A stretch of 48,839 nt of DNA from an uncultured Eubacteriales bacterium. GTDB taxonomy: Bacteria; Bacillota; Clostridia; Oscillospirales; Oscillospiraceae. The stretch spans positions 1-48,839 of the forward strand of contig USCO01000002.1 in assembly GCA_900553135.1 (NCBI GenBank). Reading direction: 5' to 3'. How positions within the stretch are numbered: the stretch's first letter is position 1; each line of letters opens with the position of its first letter. The notes under the pieces were generated by a model. That model was not told the origin of the DNA. It made no database searches and worked only from the letters and a program-made list of their open reading frames with translations. A program made the translations under genes and the position numbers. This document shows, piece by piece, positions 33,436 to 41,364 of the stretch.

Positions 33436-35367
33436 TTGCTTGCTTGCTCGCTGACCGCGGAGCTCATTTCCCTGCTCCTGCTGCTGGCCCTTTCCTTCTA
33501 CTCCTTTGACCGCCGCCTGACGGTGGCTCCCCGCCCCAGGCTTTATCAGTGCTGCCTGCTGCTGCCCATCCTCTCCATTCTGCTGAATCTGCTCAGCGTG
33601 GGGGCTATCGTTCATCTCCAGAAGCTGCCGGTGCTGTCCCTTTTGCTGTGCTCCCTCTACTTTCTGGTCTCCGCCCTGGCCTGCTCCTGCCTGTCCTACT
33701 ATCTCATGCTGCTCACCCTGGAGTATATCTTTGACCGGCGGGGCCTGCGCCGCATCCGGTATTTTCTGGTAACCCTGAACCTGGTCTTTGTGGTGCTTTT
33801 GCTGGTCAATCTGTCCACCGGTCTGCTGTTCTACTTTGACCGGCTGTATCTCTATCACCGTGGGCCCCTGAACGCAGTCCCCTATCTGCTCATGGTCATT
33901 CAGCTGGGCCTTGCTATTTTGTGCTTTCTGCGCCACCGGGCCAGCGTCACCCCCGCCACGGTGCAGGCCTTTCGGGTGCTGCCCCTGCTGCTGTTTCTGC
34001 TGGCCGCCCTTCAGCTGCGCTGCCCCTGGCTCACCCTCAACGGCACCATGATGGCCTTTACCAATTTGCTGCTGTTCATCTGCCTGCAAAGCCGCCGCTC
34101 CCAGCTGGACAGTCTCACCGGTCTTGGGACCCGCAACCGGCTCTACCACGAGCTGTCCCTGCTGCTGGCGGGACAGCAGCACTTTCAGCTGGTGCTGGTC
34201 TCCCTGCGCCGCTTCTCCGGGGTCAATCAGCGTCTGGGCCACCGCACGGGAGATCTGCTGCTGACCCAGACCGGCCGCACCCTGGAGGGGCTCTTTCCCC
34301 AGGGCCGCTGCTTCCGCTTCGGCAACGTGGACTTTGTGGTGCTGCTGCCCTATCTGGCCCCCCACCAGGCTTCCAGCTGTCTGTCCACCATCCGGGACCA
34401 GTTTGACCAGCCCCAGATGTGGCAGACCCAGCCGGTCCGGCTCCACGCCCGCTTCGCCCAGCTGGTCTGCACCGGCCAGGAGGGTTGGGACCTTCCCCGG
34501 GCCTGGGAGTATGTGGAGTGCGCCGCCAAGCTCACCCACAACCCCGACCAGCCCCAGGTGATCTTCAACCACCAGGTCACCCAGTGGCTGGACGAGCACA
34601 AGCGCCTGGAGGAGCTGGTACGCCTGTCCATCGCCCAAAAGCGCTTTGCCGTGTGGTACCAGCCCATTTTTGACTGCGCCAAGGGCCGTTTCACCTCCGC
34701 CGAGGCCTTGCTGCGTCTCAACGACCTGGAGGGCCGCCCCGTCTCTCCCGGCCGGTTCATCCCCCTGGCCGAGGAGACCGGCCTCATTGACGCCCTGGGC
34801 TGGATCGTCCTGGAGGAGGCTTGCCGCCTGCTCAGCAGGGGCACGGTCCCCGGCCTGGAGACGGTATCGGTGAACTTCTCCATGGAGCAGTTTTCCCAGG
34901 AGGACCTGCCCCGCCGGGTACTGGACATGCTGGACCGGTATCAGGTCGCCCCCTCCCGCCTGAAGATCGAGATCACCGAGCGGGTGCTCTCCCAGGACAT
35001 GGAGCGCACCGCCCAGGTCATGCGGGAGCTGGCCGCCCAGGGGGTGCGGTTTTACCTGGACGACTTCGGCACCGGCTGGTCCAACCTCTCCTGCGTGCGG
35101 AATCTGCCCTTCCAGTGCATCAAGCTGGACCACAGCCTGCTCAGCCGCTACCCCGCCGACCCCAAGGCGCTGCGCCTGATCCACGGCGCGGCCACCCTGT
35201 TCCATGAGATGGGCGCCCAGGTGCTGGTGGAAGGGGTGGAGTCCCCCGACCAGGCCGACGCTCTGCACACGGAGGGCGTGGACTGGCTGCAAGGCTTTCT
35301 ACTGGCCCGGCCCATGCCCGCCCACCGCCTGCCTGCCGTGTTTGAACACCCGCCTCACTTTTCCTAA
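33436..35367 (+). CDS. Membrane c-di-GMP phosphodiesterase with degenerate GGDEF and intact EAL domain
   Basis: The 643-residue protein has about seven hydrophobic helices (residues ~5-225), then a GGDEF-like domain (~230-390) whose signature reads FGNVDF instead of GGDEF, so it should not make c-di-GMP. An EAL domain follows (~400-640) with its catalytic set: EALLRL, the Asn of SVNFSMEQF, EITERVL, DDFGTGWSNL, the Lys of IKLD, EGVES and QGFLLARPMP. It should hydrolyse c-di-GMP to pGpG. The start is a TTG (33436), 7 nt after AAGGAGG; an in-frame ATG at 33376 lacks a ribosome site. It appears to be its own unit. Confidence 0.88.
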   Translation: MLACSLTAELISLLLLLALSFYSFDRRLTVAPRPRLYQCCLLLPILSILLNLLSVGAIVHLQKLPVLSLLLCSLYFLVSALACSCLSYYLMLLTLEYIFDRRGLRRIRYFLVTLNLVFVVLLLVNLSTGLLFYFDRLYLYHRGPLNAVPYLLMVIQLGLAILCFLRHRASVTPATVQAFRVLPLLLFLLAALQLRCPWLTLNGTMMAFTNLLLFICLQSRRSQLDSLTGLGTRNRLYHELSLLLAGQQHFQLVLVSLRRFSGVNQRLGHRTGDLLLTQTGRTLEGLFPQGRCFRFGNVDFVVLLPYLAPHQASSCLSTIRDQFDQPQMWQTQPVRLHARFAQLVCTGQEGWDLPRAWEYVECAAKLTHNPDQPQVIFNHQVTQWLDEHKRLEELVRLSIAQKRFAVWYQPIFDCAKGRFTSAEALLRLNDLEGRPVSPGRFIPLAEETGLIDALGWIVLEEACRLLSRGTVPGLETVSVNFSMEQFSQEDLPRRVLDMLDRYQVAPSRLKIEITERVLSQDMERTAQVMRELAAQGVRFYLDDFGTGWSNLSCVRNLPFQCIKLDHSLLSRYPADPKALRLIHGAATLFHEMGAQVLVEGVESPDQADALHTEGVDWLQGFLLARPMPAHRLPAVFEHPPHFS

Positions 35368-35447
35368 GGCTGCGCAAAAGTCCTGTTTATGGGACTGATC
35401 CTTTGGTAAGATCAGTCCATCAAACCAAACAGGGAGGCGCAGAAGCA

Positions 35448-35567
35448 ATGGATTACAGCTTGATTTGGGTTCGGGGACATGTAGAGGTCTATGACTGGGC
35501 GGGGCGGTTCTGCTTCTCCGCCGACAGCGAGAGCGAGGCCCTGGCCGAGCTGGAGGGGGCCGCCTGA
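35448..35567 (+). CDS. Small ORF, 39 residues, unrecognised
   Basis: An ATG (35448-35450), placed 10 nt after GGGAGGCG, opens a frame of 39 residues beginning MDYSLIWVRGHVEVYDWAGR and ending in a run of acidic residues (SADSESEALAELEGAA). It has a balanced composition and typical codon use, its own upstream space (35368-35447, with an imperfect inverted repeat ATGGGACTGATC...GATCAGTCCAT) and a strong terminator right after it. These support a real small gene. It is cytoplasmic, with no membrane segment. Function unknown. Confidence 0.6.
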   Translation: MDYSLIWVRGHVEVYDWAGRFCFSADSESEALAELEGAA

Positions 35568-35589
35568 CCCTTTCCCGATTTCAGAGCAT

Positions 35590-35620
35590 AAAAAAGGAGC
35601 GCCTTACGGCGCTCCTTTTC
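35590..35620. terminator. Bidirectional terminator
   Basis: A 12-bp perfect stem AAAAGGAGCGCC-TTAC-GGCGCTCCTTTT lies between the small ORF and the converging radical SAM gene. Confidence 0.9.
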
Positions 35621-35629
35621 TTGTTTCAT

Positions 35630-36250
35630 TTAGGAGTCAATAAAGCTTCGTACCCGCAGCTTCACACCCAGGCTCTCGGCGATGCGGCGGCTCTCCTCAA
35701 TGGACTCGGGGGCGGTGCCCTGGTCCACCACGGTGAACACCACGTGGGGCACGTAGGCGGTGGCCTCCCGGGCAAAGTCCAGCATGGCCTGGTAGGCCGC
35801 CTCCCCCTGGATGGGGTGGCACAGGGCCACGTAGTCAGGGGCGTTGTTGGCATTGAGGGAGATGGACAGGGTGTCGATGCGGCCCTTCAGGTCGGGCAGT
35901 ACATCCCGGCCCTGGATGAGGTTGGCGTGGCCGTTGGTGTTGATGCGCACAGGGGGCAGCTTGTCCCCGAAGCGCTCCTTCAGCTGGTCCACCAGCCAGA
36001 TGATATCGTCAATGCGGTAGGTGGGCTCCCCGTAGCCGCAGAAGACGATCTCCCGGTAGGAACACACGTCCCGGGTGAGGAAATTCTCCAGCGCCTCCTC
36101 CCGGGTGGGCTCCCGCTCCAGCCAGAGGGAGTCCTCCGTATAGATGGAGCCCTCCTTCTTGCCGTGGCGCAGGCAGAAGTTGCAGTTGCAGTTACATTTG
36201 TTGGTGAGGTTCACGTACAGCGCGCCCTCGTATTCATAGGTGATGGTCAT
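35630..36250 (-). CDS. TatD-linked radical SAM protein
   Basis: The 206-residue protein has the radical-SAM cysteine motif CNCNCNFC (~19-26, CX3CX2C inside a Cys-rich stretch), then FCGYGEPTYR (~70-79, the GGE-type SAM motif) and INTNGHAN (~103). It is shorter than most radical SAM enzymes, as expected for the TatD-associated subfamily. It starts 3 nt after the tatD stop, so the two are co-translated. The reaction is unknown. Confidence 0.85.
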   Translation of the reverse strand: MTITYEYEGALYVNLTNKCNCNCNFCLRHGKKEGSIYTEDSLWLEREPTREEALENFLTRDVCSYREIVFCGYGEPTYRIDDIIWLVDQLKERFGDKLPPVRINTNGHANLIQGRDVLPDLKGRIDTLSISLNANNAPDYVALCHPIQGEAAYQAMLDFAREATAYVPHVVFTVVDQGTAPESIEESRRIAESLGVKLRVRSFIDS

Positions 36251-36253
36251 ACC

Positions 36254-37027
36254 TTATCCCTCCTGATCGATGCGGAAAAACCGCTTTCCGTTTTCCATGG
36301 TCAGCCGGACCACTTCCTCCGTGTCCAGCCCCTTCACCTGGGCGATCTTCTCGGCCACCAGGTGGACTTTCCCCGAGTCGTTGCGCTTGCCCCGGAAGGG
36401 CTCGGGGGTGAGGTAGGGGGAGTCGGTCTCGATCATGATGCGGTCCATTGGCAGCCAGTCCACCACCTCCAGGGACTTGCGGGCGTTTTTATAGGTGATG
36501 ACGCCGGTGAAGGAGAGCATCCACCCCAGCTTCACCAGCACCTTGGCATCCTCCAGGCTGCCGGAATAGCAGTGGTACACGCCCCGCACGTCGGGGTACT
36601 CCCGGACGATGGACAGGCAGTCCTGATGGGCCTCCCGGTCGTGGATGATGACGGGCAGGTCCAGCTCCCGGGCCAGCTCCAGCTGCTTGCGCAGCACCAT
36701 CTGCTGAAACTCCCGGGGCGGGTTCTCCTTCCAGTAGTAGTCCAGGCCGATCTCGCCGATGGCCTTCACCTTGGGGTGGGCGGCCAGGGCCTTCAGCTCC
36801 TCCAGCCAGCTGTCCTGCCACTCCCCGCAGTCGGAGGGGTGGACACCCACAGCGGCGTAGACAAAGGGGAATTTCTCGGCCAGCTCCACGGCGGTGCGGG
36901 AGCTTTCCAGCTCGCAGCCGGGGTTTAAAATGAGGCCCACGCCCTGTTGGGGCATGGAAGAGAGCACCTCCATGCGGTCGGCGTTGAAGGCTCCGGAATC
37001 ATAATGAGCATGGGTATCAAACAACAT
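36254..37027 (-). CDS. tatD: TatD family hydrolase
   Basis: The 257-residue metal-dependent hydrolase opens MLFDTHAHYD (metal-binding HxH). It continues with VGVHPSD (~63), IGEIGLDYYW (metal Glu, ~91-100), PVIIHDREAH (~126), YHCYSG (~151) and ETDSPYLTPEP (~202). TatD proteins are 3'-5' nucleases in DNA repair/RNA turnover. The ATG at 37027 is 8 nt after AAGGAGA; the longer in-frame start is not supported. It lies between the lipoprotein gene and the radical SAM gene. Confidence 0.92.
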   Translation of the reverse strand: MLFDTHAHYDSGAFNADRMEVLSSMPQQGVGLILNPGCELESSRTAVELAEKFPFVYAAVGVHPSDCGEWQDSWLEELKALAAHPKVKAIGEIGLDYYWKENPPREFQQMVLRKQLELARELDLPVIIHDREAHQDCLSIVREYPDVRGVYHCYSGSLEDAKVLVKLGWMLSFTGVITYKNARKSLEVVDWLPMDRIMIETDSPYLTPEPFRGKRNDSGKVHLVAEKIAQVKGLDTEEVVRLTMENGKRFFRIDQEG

Positions 37028-37048
37028 GAACGTTTCTCCTTTTTCCAT

Positions 37049-37561
37049 TCATTGCGCCTGGGACAGGTCTACGGTATAGGTCTCTCCCAGTTTTCCTTCC
37101 TGGGTCCCGTCGTCAAAGACCTCCTGGAAGGTGAGGACCAGGTCCCGGGCTTCCTCCGGGATCTCGTAGACGGCCACCCCGTCCAGGGTCTCCCGGGGCT
37201 GCAATTCATACTCCGTGGGCAGCTGCTCCTGGCAGTAGTGCTCCACGGGCATACAGCGCTGGTCCTGGGGCTCCATACCCTGCCAGGACAGCTGAAAATC
37301 CGTATCAAACATGGGGATGGCCTGGTCATAGCGGCTTCTCAGAGACAGCTCCACCACCACCAGGGTCTCCCCCTGCTGGGCGGAGTAGCCTTGGTACTCC
37401 TGGGTACAGGCGGCCTCCTCCACGGAGAAGGTGAACCAGGCCGTGGAGATCTCCTCTCCCAGTTGGCGGGGTTGGGAGCTGTCGGCTTCTCCCCCGGCGC
37501 AGCCTGCCGGCAGCAGGACCAAAAGCGCCCACAGGGCTGCCCATTTTGCGGCGTTTTTCAC
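37049..37561 (-). CDS. Lipoprotein, DUF4352-like
   Basis: The 170-residue protein begins (GTG start) with a basic N-terminus and the lipobox LLPAGC (~15-20), so it should be lipid-anchored outside the membrane. The remainder has a DUF4352-type immunoglobulin-like pattern (TLVVVELSLRSRY, DTDFQLSWQG, DLVLTFQEVF). The GTG at 37561 lies ~10 nt after GGAGAGG. It is 21 nt upstream of tatD on the same strand, likely the first gene of the unit. Function unknown. Confidence 0.75.
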   Translation of the reverse strand: MKNAAKWAALWALLVLLPAGCAGGEADSSQPRQLGEEISTAWFTFSVEEAACTQEYQGYSAQQGETLVVVELSLRSRYDQAIPMFDTDFQLSWQGMEPQDQRCMPVEHYCQEQLPTEYELQPRETLDGVAVYEIPEEARDLVLTFQEVFDDGTQEGKLGETYTVDLSQAQ

Positions 37562-37700
37562 GGTCCCACACTCCTCTCCTTCCCGATTGATTATACTCGT
37601 CCCCGGGGGGAAAGACAAGAGCAGCCCCTCCCCCGACGGGGTGATTTTTTGCATATGTTATGATTTTATATCGGTTTCGTAACGTTCTTTCTTGCCCCGG

Positions 37701-37729
37701 TTGACGCTGGGGCGGTTTGACGTTATAGT
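37701..37729 (+). promoter_or_regulatory. Upstream promoter of hbd
   Basis: TTGACG (37701-37706), a 17-nt spacer and TATAGT (37724-37729), ~200 nt before hbd. A GC-rich inverted segment (37746-37775) follows in the leader. Confidence 0.65.
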
Positions 37730-37825
37730 TAATTTGTCAAGAGAGAAGGACGGCGCCCGCCGGCGCCCCCTTCCGCCAACCGGTTTTTCCCCACCTGCAA
37801 ATTTTGGCTTTTGAGCGGCTTTTTA

Positions 37826-37855
37826 TAGACAAAGCCAGAGTTTTTGTGGTAAAAT
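37826..37855 (+). promoter_or_regulatory. Second, proximal promoter of hbd
   Basis: TAGACA (37826-37831), an 18-nt spacer and TAAAAT (37850-37855). The transcript would start near 37862, immediately before the inverted repeat at 37865-37882. Confidence 0.55.
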
Positions 37856-37864
37856 GTACCATAA

Positions 37865-37882
37865 CGGTTTCCGCCGAAACCG
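37865..37882. promoter_or_regulatory. Inverted repeat in the hbd leader
   Basis: CGGTTTC-CGCC-GAAACCG, perfect 7-bp arms, located at the expected transcript start of the proximal promoter. It is a candidate operator or a 5' hairpin. Confidence 0.4.
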
Positions 37883-37930
37883 CTTTTGGTGGTGGAAATG
37901 CCCGGAATTTCATTAGAGAAGGAGATCAAC

Positions 37931-38824
37931 ATGGAAATCCGCAAAATTTTTGTCGTGGGCTCCGGTCTGATGGGCAGCGGTATCGCCCAGACCGCCATTC
38001 AGCGCGGTTACGAGGTCATCCTCAACGATCAGAGCAAGGCCGCCCTTGAGCGGGGAGTGGCCGGCATCAGCAAGCGCCTGGAGCGTGAAGTGGAGAAGGG
38101 CCGTATGACCGCCGAGGAGAAGCAGGCCTGCCTGGACCGCCTGACCACCTCCGTCAGCGTGCACGTGGCTTCCAACGTGGATCTGGTCATCGAGGCCATC
38201 TACGAGAACCTGGAGGCCAAGCAGGCTATCTTCCAGCAGCTGGACAAGATCTGCGACAGCCGCACCATCTTCGCTTCCAACACCTCCTCTATCTCCATGA
38301 CCAGCCTGGCCGCTGCTACCAGCCGTCCTGAGAAGGTCGTCGGCCTGCACTTCTTCTCCCCCGTGCCTGTGATGAGCCTGGTGGAGATCGTCTACGGTCT
38401 GCGTACCTCCCAGGAGACCATCGACGCCGTCACCGAGGTGGGCAAGCAGATGGGCAAGCGTCCCATCCTGGCCAAGGATAAGCCCGGCTTCATCGTCAAC
38501 CGTATGCTGCTGCCCATGCTGAACGAGGCCGTTCAGGTTCTGGACGAGGACATCGGCACCGTGGAGGACGTGGATGAGGGTATGCTCCGCGGCTGTAACC
38601 ACCCCATGGGCCCCCTGGCTCTGGCGGACATGATCGGCCTGGACATCCTGCTGGAGGTTATGGAGACCTTCTACATCGACCTGGGCGACACCAAGTACCG
38701 TCCTGCTCACCTGCTGCGCAAGATGGTTTCCGCTGGTTACCTGGGCCGCAAGTCCGGCGCTGGCTTCTATGTCTATCAGGAGGGCAAGAAGGTGGGCGTC
38801 AACCCCGTTCTGGCTCACCGCTGA
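37931..38824 (+). CDS. hbd: 3-hydroxybutyryl-CoA dehydrogenase
   Basis: The 297-residue cytoplasmic enzyme reduces acetoacetyl-CoA to 3-hydroxybutyryl-CoA on the way to butyrate. The N-terminal NAD-binding fold has VVGSGLMGSGIAQTA (~8-22). The catalytic region is VGLHFFSPVPVMSLVEIV (~138-155) with the active His, and FIVNRMLLPMLNEAVQV marks the C-terminal helical domain. AAGGAGAT precedes ATG 37931. It is not next to other butyrate genes (thl, crt, bcd). Codon use is strongly biased to common codons (CGT, GTT), suggesting high expression. Confidence 0.94.
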   Translation: MEIRKIFVVGSGLMGSGIAQTAIQRGYEVILNDQSKAALERGVAGISKRLEREVEKGRMTAEEKQACLDRLTTSVSVHVASNVDLVIEAIYENLEAKQAIFQQLDKICDSRTIFASNTSSISMTSLAAATSRPEKVVGLHFFSPVPVMSLVEIVYGLRTSQETIDAVTEVGKQMGKRPILAKDKPGFIVNRMLLPMLNEAVQVLDEDIGTVEDVDEGMLRGCNHPMGPLALADMIGLDILLEVMETFYIDLGDTKYRPAHLLRKMVSAGYLGRKSGAGFYVYQEGKKVGVNPVLAHR

Positions 38825-38852
38825 GTTTCCCGGTTTCCCTTTCTTTGACTTT

Positions 38853-38886
38853 GGCCCCGAGGGTACGCCCTCGGGGCTTTTTTTGC
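38853..38886 (+). terminator. Terminator of hbd
   Basis: A GCCCCGAGGG-TAC-GCCCTCGGGGC-type stem is followed by seven T. Confidence 0.9.
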
Positions 38887-38921
38887 AAAAAACACCCCCG
38901 GAGCACAGCTCCGGGGGTGTT
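38885..38921 (-). terminator. Terminator of the polyamine operon
   Basis: A 13-bp stem (38891-38903 with 38909-38921) is followed on the minus strand by T (opposite the A-run 38887-38892). It converges with the hbd terminator. Confidence 0.9.
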
Positions 38922-38928
38922 CTTGTTC

Positions 38929-40059
38929 TTATGACAGGCGGGACTTGAAGTCCTGGTATCCAAACTCCTTCACGGTCTGGTACTCCCCCTGCTTGGTGCG
39001 CCACAGCATGGCGGGCAGAGGCATCCCGTTGAAGGTATTGGTCTTGACCATGGTGTACAGGGCCATATCCTCAAAGACCAGCACGTCCCCCTCCTCCAGA
39101 GGGTGGTCAAAGGAGTAGTCCCCAATAATGTCCCCCGCCAGGCAGGTGGGACCGCCCAGGCGGTAGGTGTAGGGCTTTTCGCCGGGCTGGCCGCTGCCCG
39201 CCAGGGGCGGACGGTAGGGCATCTCCAGCACGTCGGGCATATGGCAGGCGGCGGAGGTGTCCAGAATGGCCACATCCATGCCGTTGTGTCCCGTCTCCAG
39301 CACCCGGGTATACAGGAAGCCGGCGTTGAGCACCACGGCCTCGCCGGGCTCCAGGTAGACCTCCACCCCGTAGCGCTCCCGCAGGCCCCGTACCAGGGCG
39401 ATCAATTTCTCCCGGTCGTAGTCCTTCCGGGTGATGTGATGGCCGCCCCCCAGGTTGAGCCACTTCAGGCCCTTGAGATAGGGGCCGAACTTCTCCTCGA
39501 AGGCCACCAGAGTGGTCTCCAGGTCGTCGGAGTTCTGCTCGCACAGGGTGTGGAAGTGAAGCCCGTCCAGCAGGGGCAGCTGCTCGGGCCGGAAATTGGC
39601 CAGGGTGGTGCCCAGCCGGGAGCCGGGGGCACAGGGGTCATAGATGGCGTGCCCCTCCTGGGTGGAGCACTCGGGGTTCACCCGCAGGCCCACCTGCTTG
39701 CCCGCTTCCCGGGCCCGCCGGGCGTACTTCTCCAGCTGCTTGGGGGAGTTGAACACAAAGTGGTCGGCGTATTGAAGCAGCTGGGTAAACTCCTCCTCCC
39801 GGTAGGCGGGAGAAAAGACGTGGACCTCGCCGGGGAAGTGCTCCTTCCCCAGCCGGGCCTCGTAAAGGCCGCTGGCGGTGCTGCCCGCCAGATACCGGGC
39901 GATCATGGGGTAGGCGTAGAACATGGAGAAGGCCTTCTGGGCCAGGAGGATCTTGGCGCCGGAGGCCCGGGCCACCTCCTGGAGGATCTCCAGGTTTCGT
40001 TCCAAAAGCCCCTCATCCACCACAAAGGCGGGGGTGGGCAGGGAAGTAAACTCCTTCAT
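38929..40059 (-). CDS. nspC: Carboxynorspermidine/carboxyspermidine decarboxylase
   Basis: The 376-residue PLP enzyme (alanine-racemase fold, DAP decarboxylase-like) removes the carboxyl group from carboxyspermidine to give spermidine. Motifs: TPAFVVDEGLLERNLEIL (~8-25), KILLAQKAFSMF (PLP lysine, ~34-45), LHFHTLCEQ (~173) and WLNLGGGHHITRKDYD (~203-218). YLEPGEAVVLNAG binds phosphate. The substrate-specificity CAxxxD-type region reads LGGPTCLAGD. Its ATG overlaps the stop of the preceding dehydrogenase gene by one base. It is the last gene of the operon. Confidence 0.92.
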   Translation of the reverse strand: MKEFTSLPTPAFVVDEGLLERNLEILQEVARASGAKILLAQKAFSMFYAYPMIARYLAGSTASGLYEARLGKEHFPGEVHVFSPAYREEEFTQLLQYADHFVFNSPKQLEKYARRAREAGKQVGLRVNPECSTQEGHAIYDPCAPGSRLGTTLANFRPEQLPLLDGLHFHTLCEQNSDDLETTLVAFEEKFGPYLKGLKWLNLGGGHHITRKDYDREKLIALVRGLRERYGVEVYLEPGEAVVLNAGFLYTRVLETGHNGMDVAILDTSAACHMPDVLEMPYRPPLAGSGQPGEKPYTYRLGGPTCLAGDIIGDYSFDHPLEEGDVLVFEDMALYTMVKTNTFNGMPLPAMLWRTKQGEYQTVKEFGYQDFKSRLS

Positions 40060-41318
40060 CAGTCCACCAGCACGGGGTTGTCGTTGATCTGCCAGGGCAG
40101 GCCCCACTTGTTCAGAGCGTCCATGTAGGGATCGGGATCAAACTCCTCCACGGTGTACACACCGGGCTTGTTCCACTTGCCGGTGAGCAGCATCATGGCG
40201 CCGATCATGGCGGGCACGCCGGTGGTGTAGCTGATGGCCTGGGAACCCACCTCCTTGTAGCACTCCTGGTGGTCACAGACGTTGTAGATGTAGGCCTTCT
40301 TCTCCACGCCATCCTTCTTGCCGGTGAAGATGCAGCCGATGTTGGTCTTGCCCACGGTGCGGGGACCCAGGGAGGCGGGATCGGGCAGCAGGGCCTTCAG
40401 GAACTGGATGGGCACGATCTGGTGGCCCTCAAACTCAATGGGGGTGGTGGACAGCATGCCCACGTTCTCCAGACACTTCATGTGGGTGAGGTAGCTCTGG
40501 CCGAAGGTCATGAAGAAGCGGATGCGCTGCACGCCGGGGATGTTCTTGGCCAGGGACTCGATCTCCTCGTGGTGCAGAAGGTACATGTCCTTCTCGCCCA
40601 CCTGGTCGAAGTTGTACTCCCGCTTGATGGACATGGCGGGGATCTCCACCCAGTGGCCGTTCTCCCAGTAGGAGCCGGGGGCGGACACCTCACGCAGGTT
40701 AATTTCGGGGTTGAAGTTGGTGGCGAAGGGGTAGCCGTGGTCGCCGCCGTTGCAGTCCAGAATGTCGATGGTGTCGATCTGGTCGAAGAGGTGCTTCTGG
40801 GCGTAGGCGCAGTAGGCCTGGGTCACGCCGGGATCAAAGCCGGAGCCCAGCAGGGCGGTGAGGCCGGCCTTCTCAAACTTCTCCTTGTAGGCCCACTGCC
40901 AGGAGTAGTCAAAGTAAGCGGAGAAGCCCTCCTCCTTGCAGCGCTTCTCATAGACCGCACGCCACTCGGGGTCGTCGATGTCCTCGGGCTCGTAGTTGGC
41001 GGTGTCCATGTAGTTGACGCCGCACGCCAGGCAGGCGTCCATGATGGTCAGGTCCTGATAGGGCAGGGCGATGTTCATGACCAGGTCGGGCTGCACCTTC
41101 TTGATGAGGGCGATGACCTGATTGACGTCGTCGGCGTCCACCTGCTCGGTGGTGATCTTGGTCTTGGTCTTGCCCTCCAGCTGAGCCTTCACGGCGTCGC
41201 ACTTGGACTTGGTGCGGCTGGCGATGCAGATCTCCTCAAACACCTCGCTGTTCTGGCAGCACTTGTGAATGGCCACGCCGGCCACGCCGCCGCATCCGAT
41301 AATGAGAACCTTGCTCAT
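40059..41318 (-). CDS. Carboxynorspermidine/carboxyspermidine dehydrogenase (saccharopine dehydrogenase family)
   Basis: The 419-residue enzyme condenses putrescine (or diaminopropane) with aspartate semialdehyde and reduces the product with NADPH. It begins MSKVLIIGCGGVAGVAIHKC (Rossmann loop GCGGVAG). Further family patches are NIALPYQDLTIMDACLACGV (~82-101) and LLGSGFDPGVTQAYCAYA (~155-172). The close kinship to CASDH ('LYS1'-type) and the partner decarboxylase make this call safer than saccharopine dehydrogenase. It lies 46 nt after speB. Confidence 0.9.
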   Translation of the reverse strand: MSKVLIIGCGGVAGVAIHKCCQNSEVFEEICIASRTKSKCDAVKAQLEGKTKTKITTEQVDADDVNQVIALIKKVQPDLVMNIALPYQDLTIMDACLACGVNYMDTANYEPEDIDDPEWRAVYEKRCKEEGFSAYFDYSWQWAYKEKFEKAGLTALLGSGFDPGVTQAYCAYAQKHLFDQIDTIDILDCNGGDHGYPFATNFNPEINLREVSAPGSYWENGHWVEIPAMSIKREYNFDQVGEKDMYLLHHEEIESLAKNIPGVQRIRFFMTFGQSYLTHMKCLENVGMLSTTPIEFEGHQIVPIQFLKALLPDPASLGPRTVGKTNIGCIFTGKKDGVEKKAYIYNVCDHQECYKEVGSQAISYTTGVPAMIGAMMLLTGKWNKPGVYTVEEFDPDPYMDALNKWGLPWQINDNPVLVD

Positions 41319-41364
41319 AGCAATTACCTCCCGTATTTTTATCTTAAAATATTAGAATATGGAA

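Noticed and set aside
40059..41318. Lysine-pathway saccharopine dehydrogenase
   Set aside because: The operon context and partner decarboxylase point to carboxyspermidine dehydrogenase. Saccharopine dehydrogenase is a related family name often given by default.
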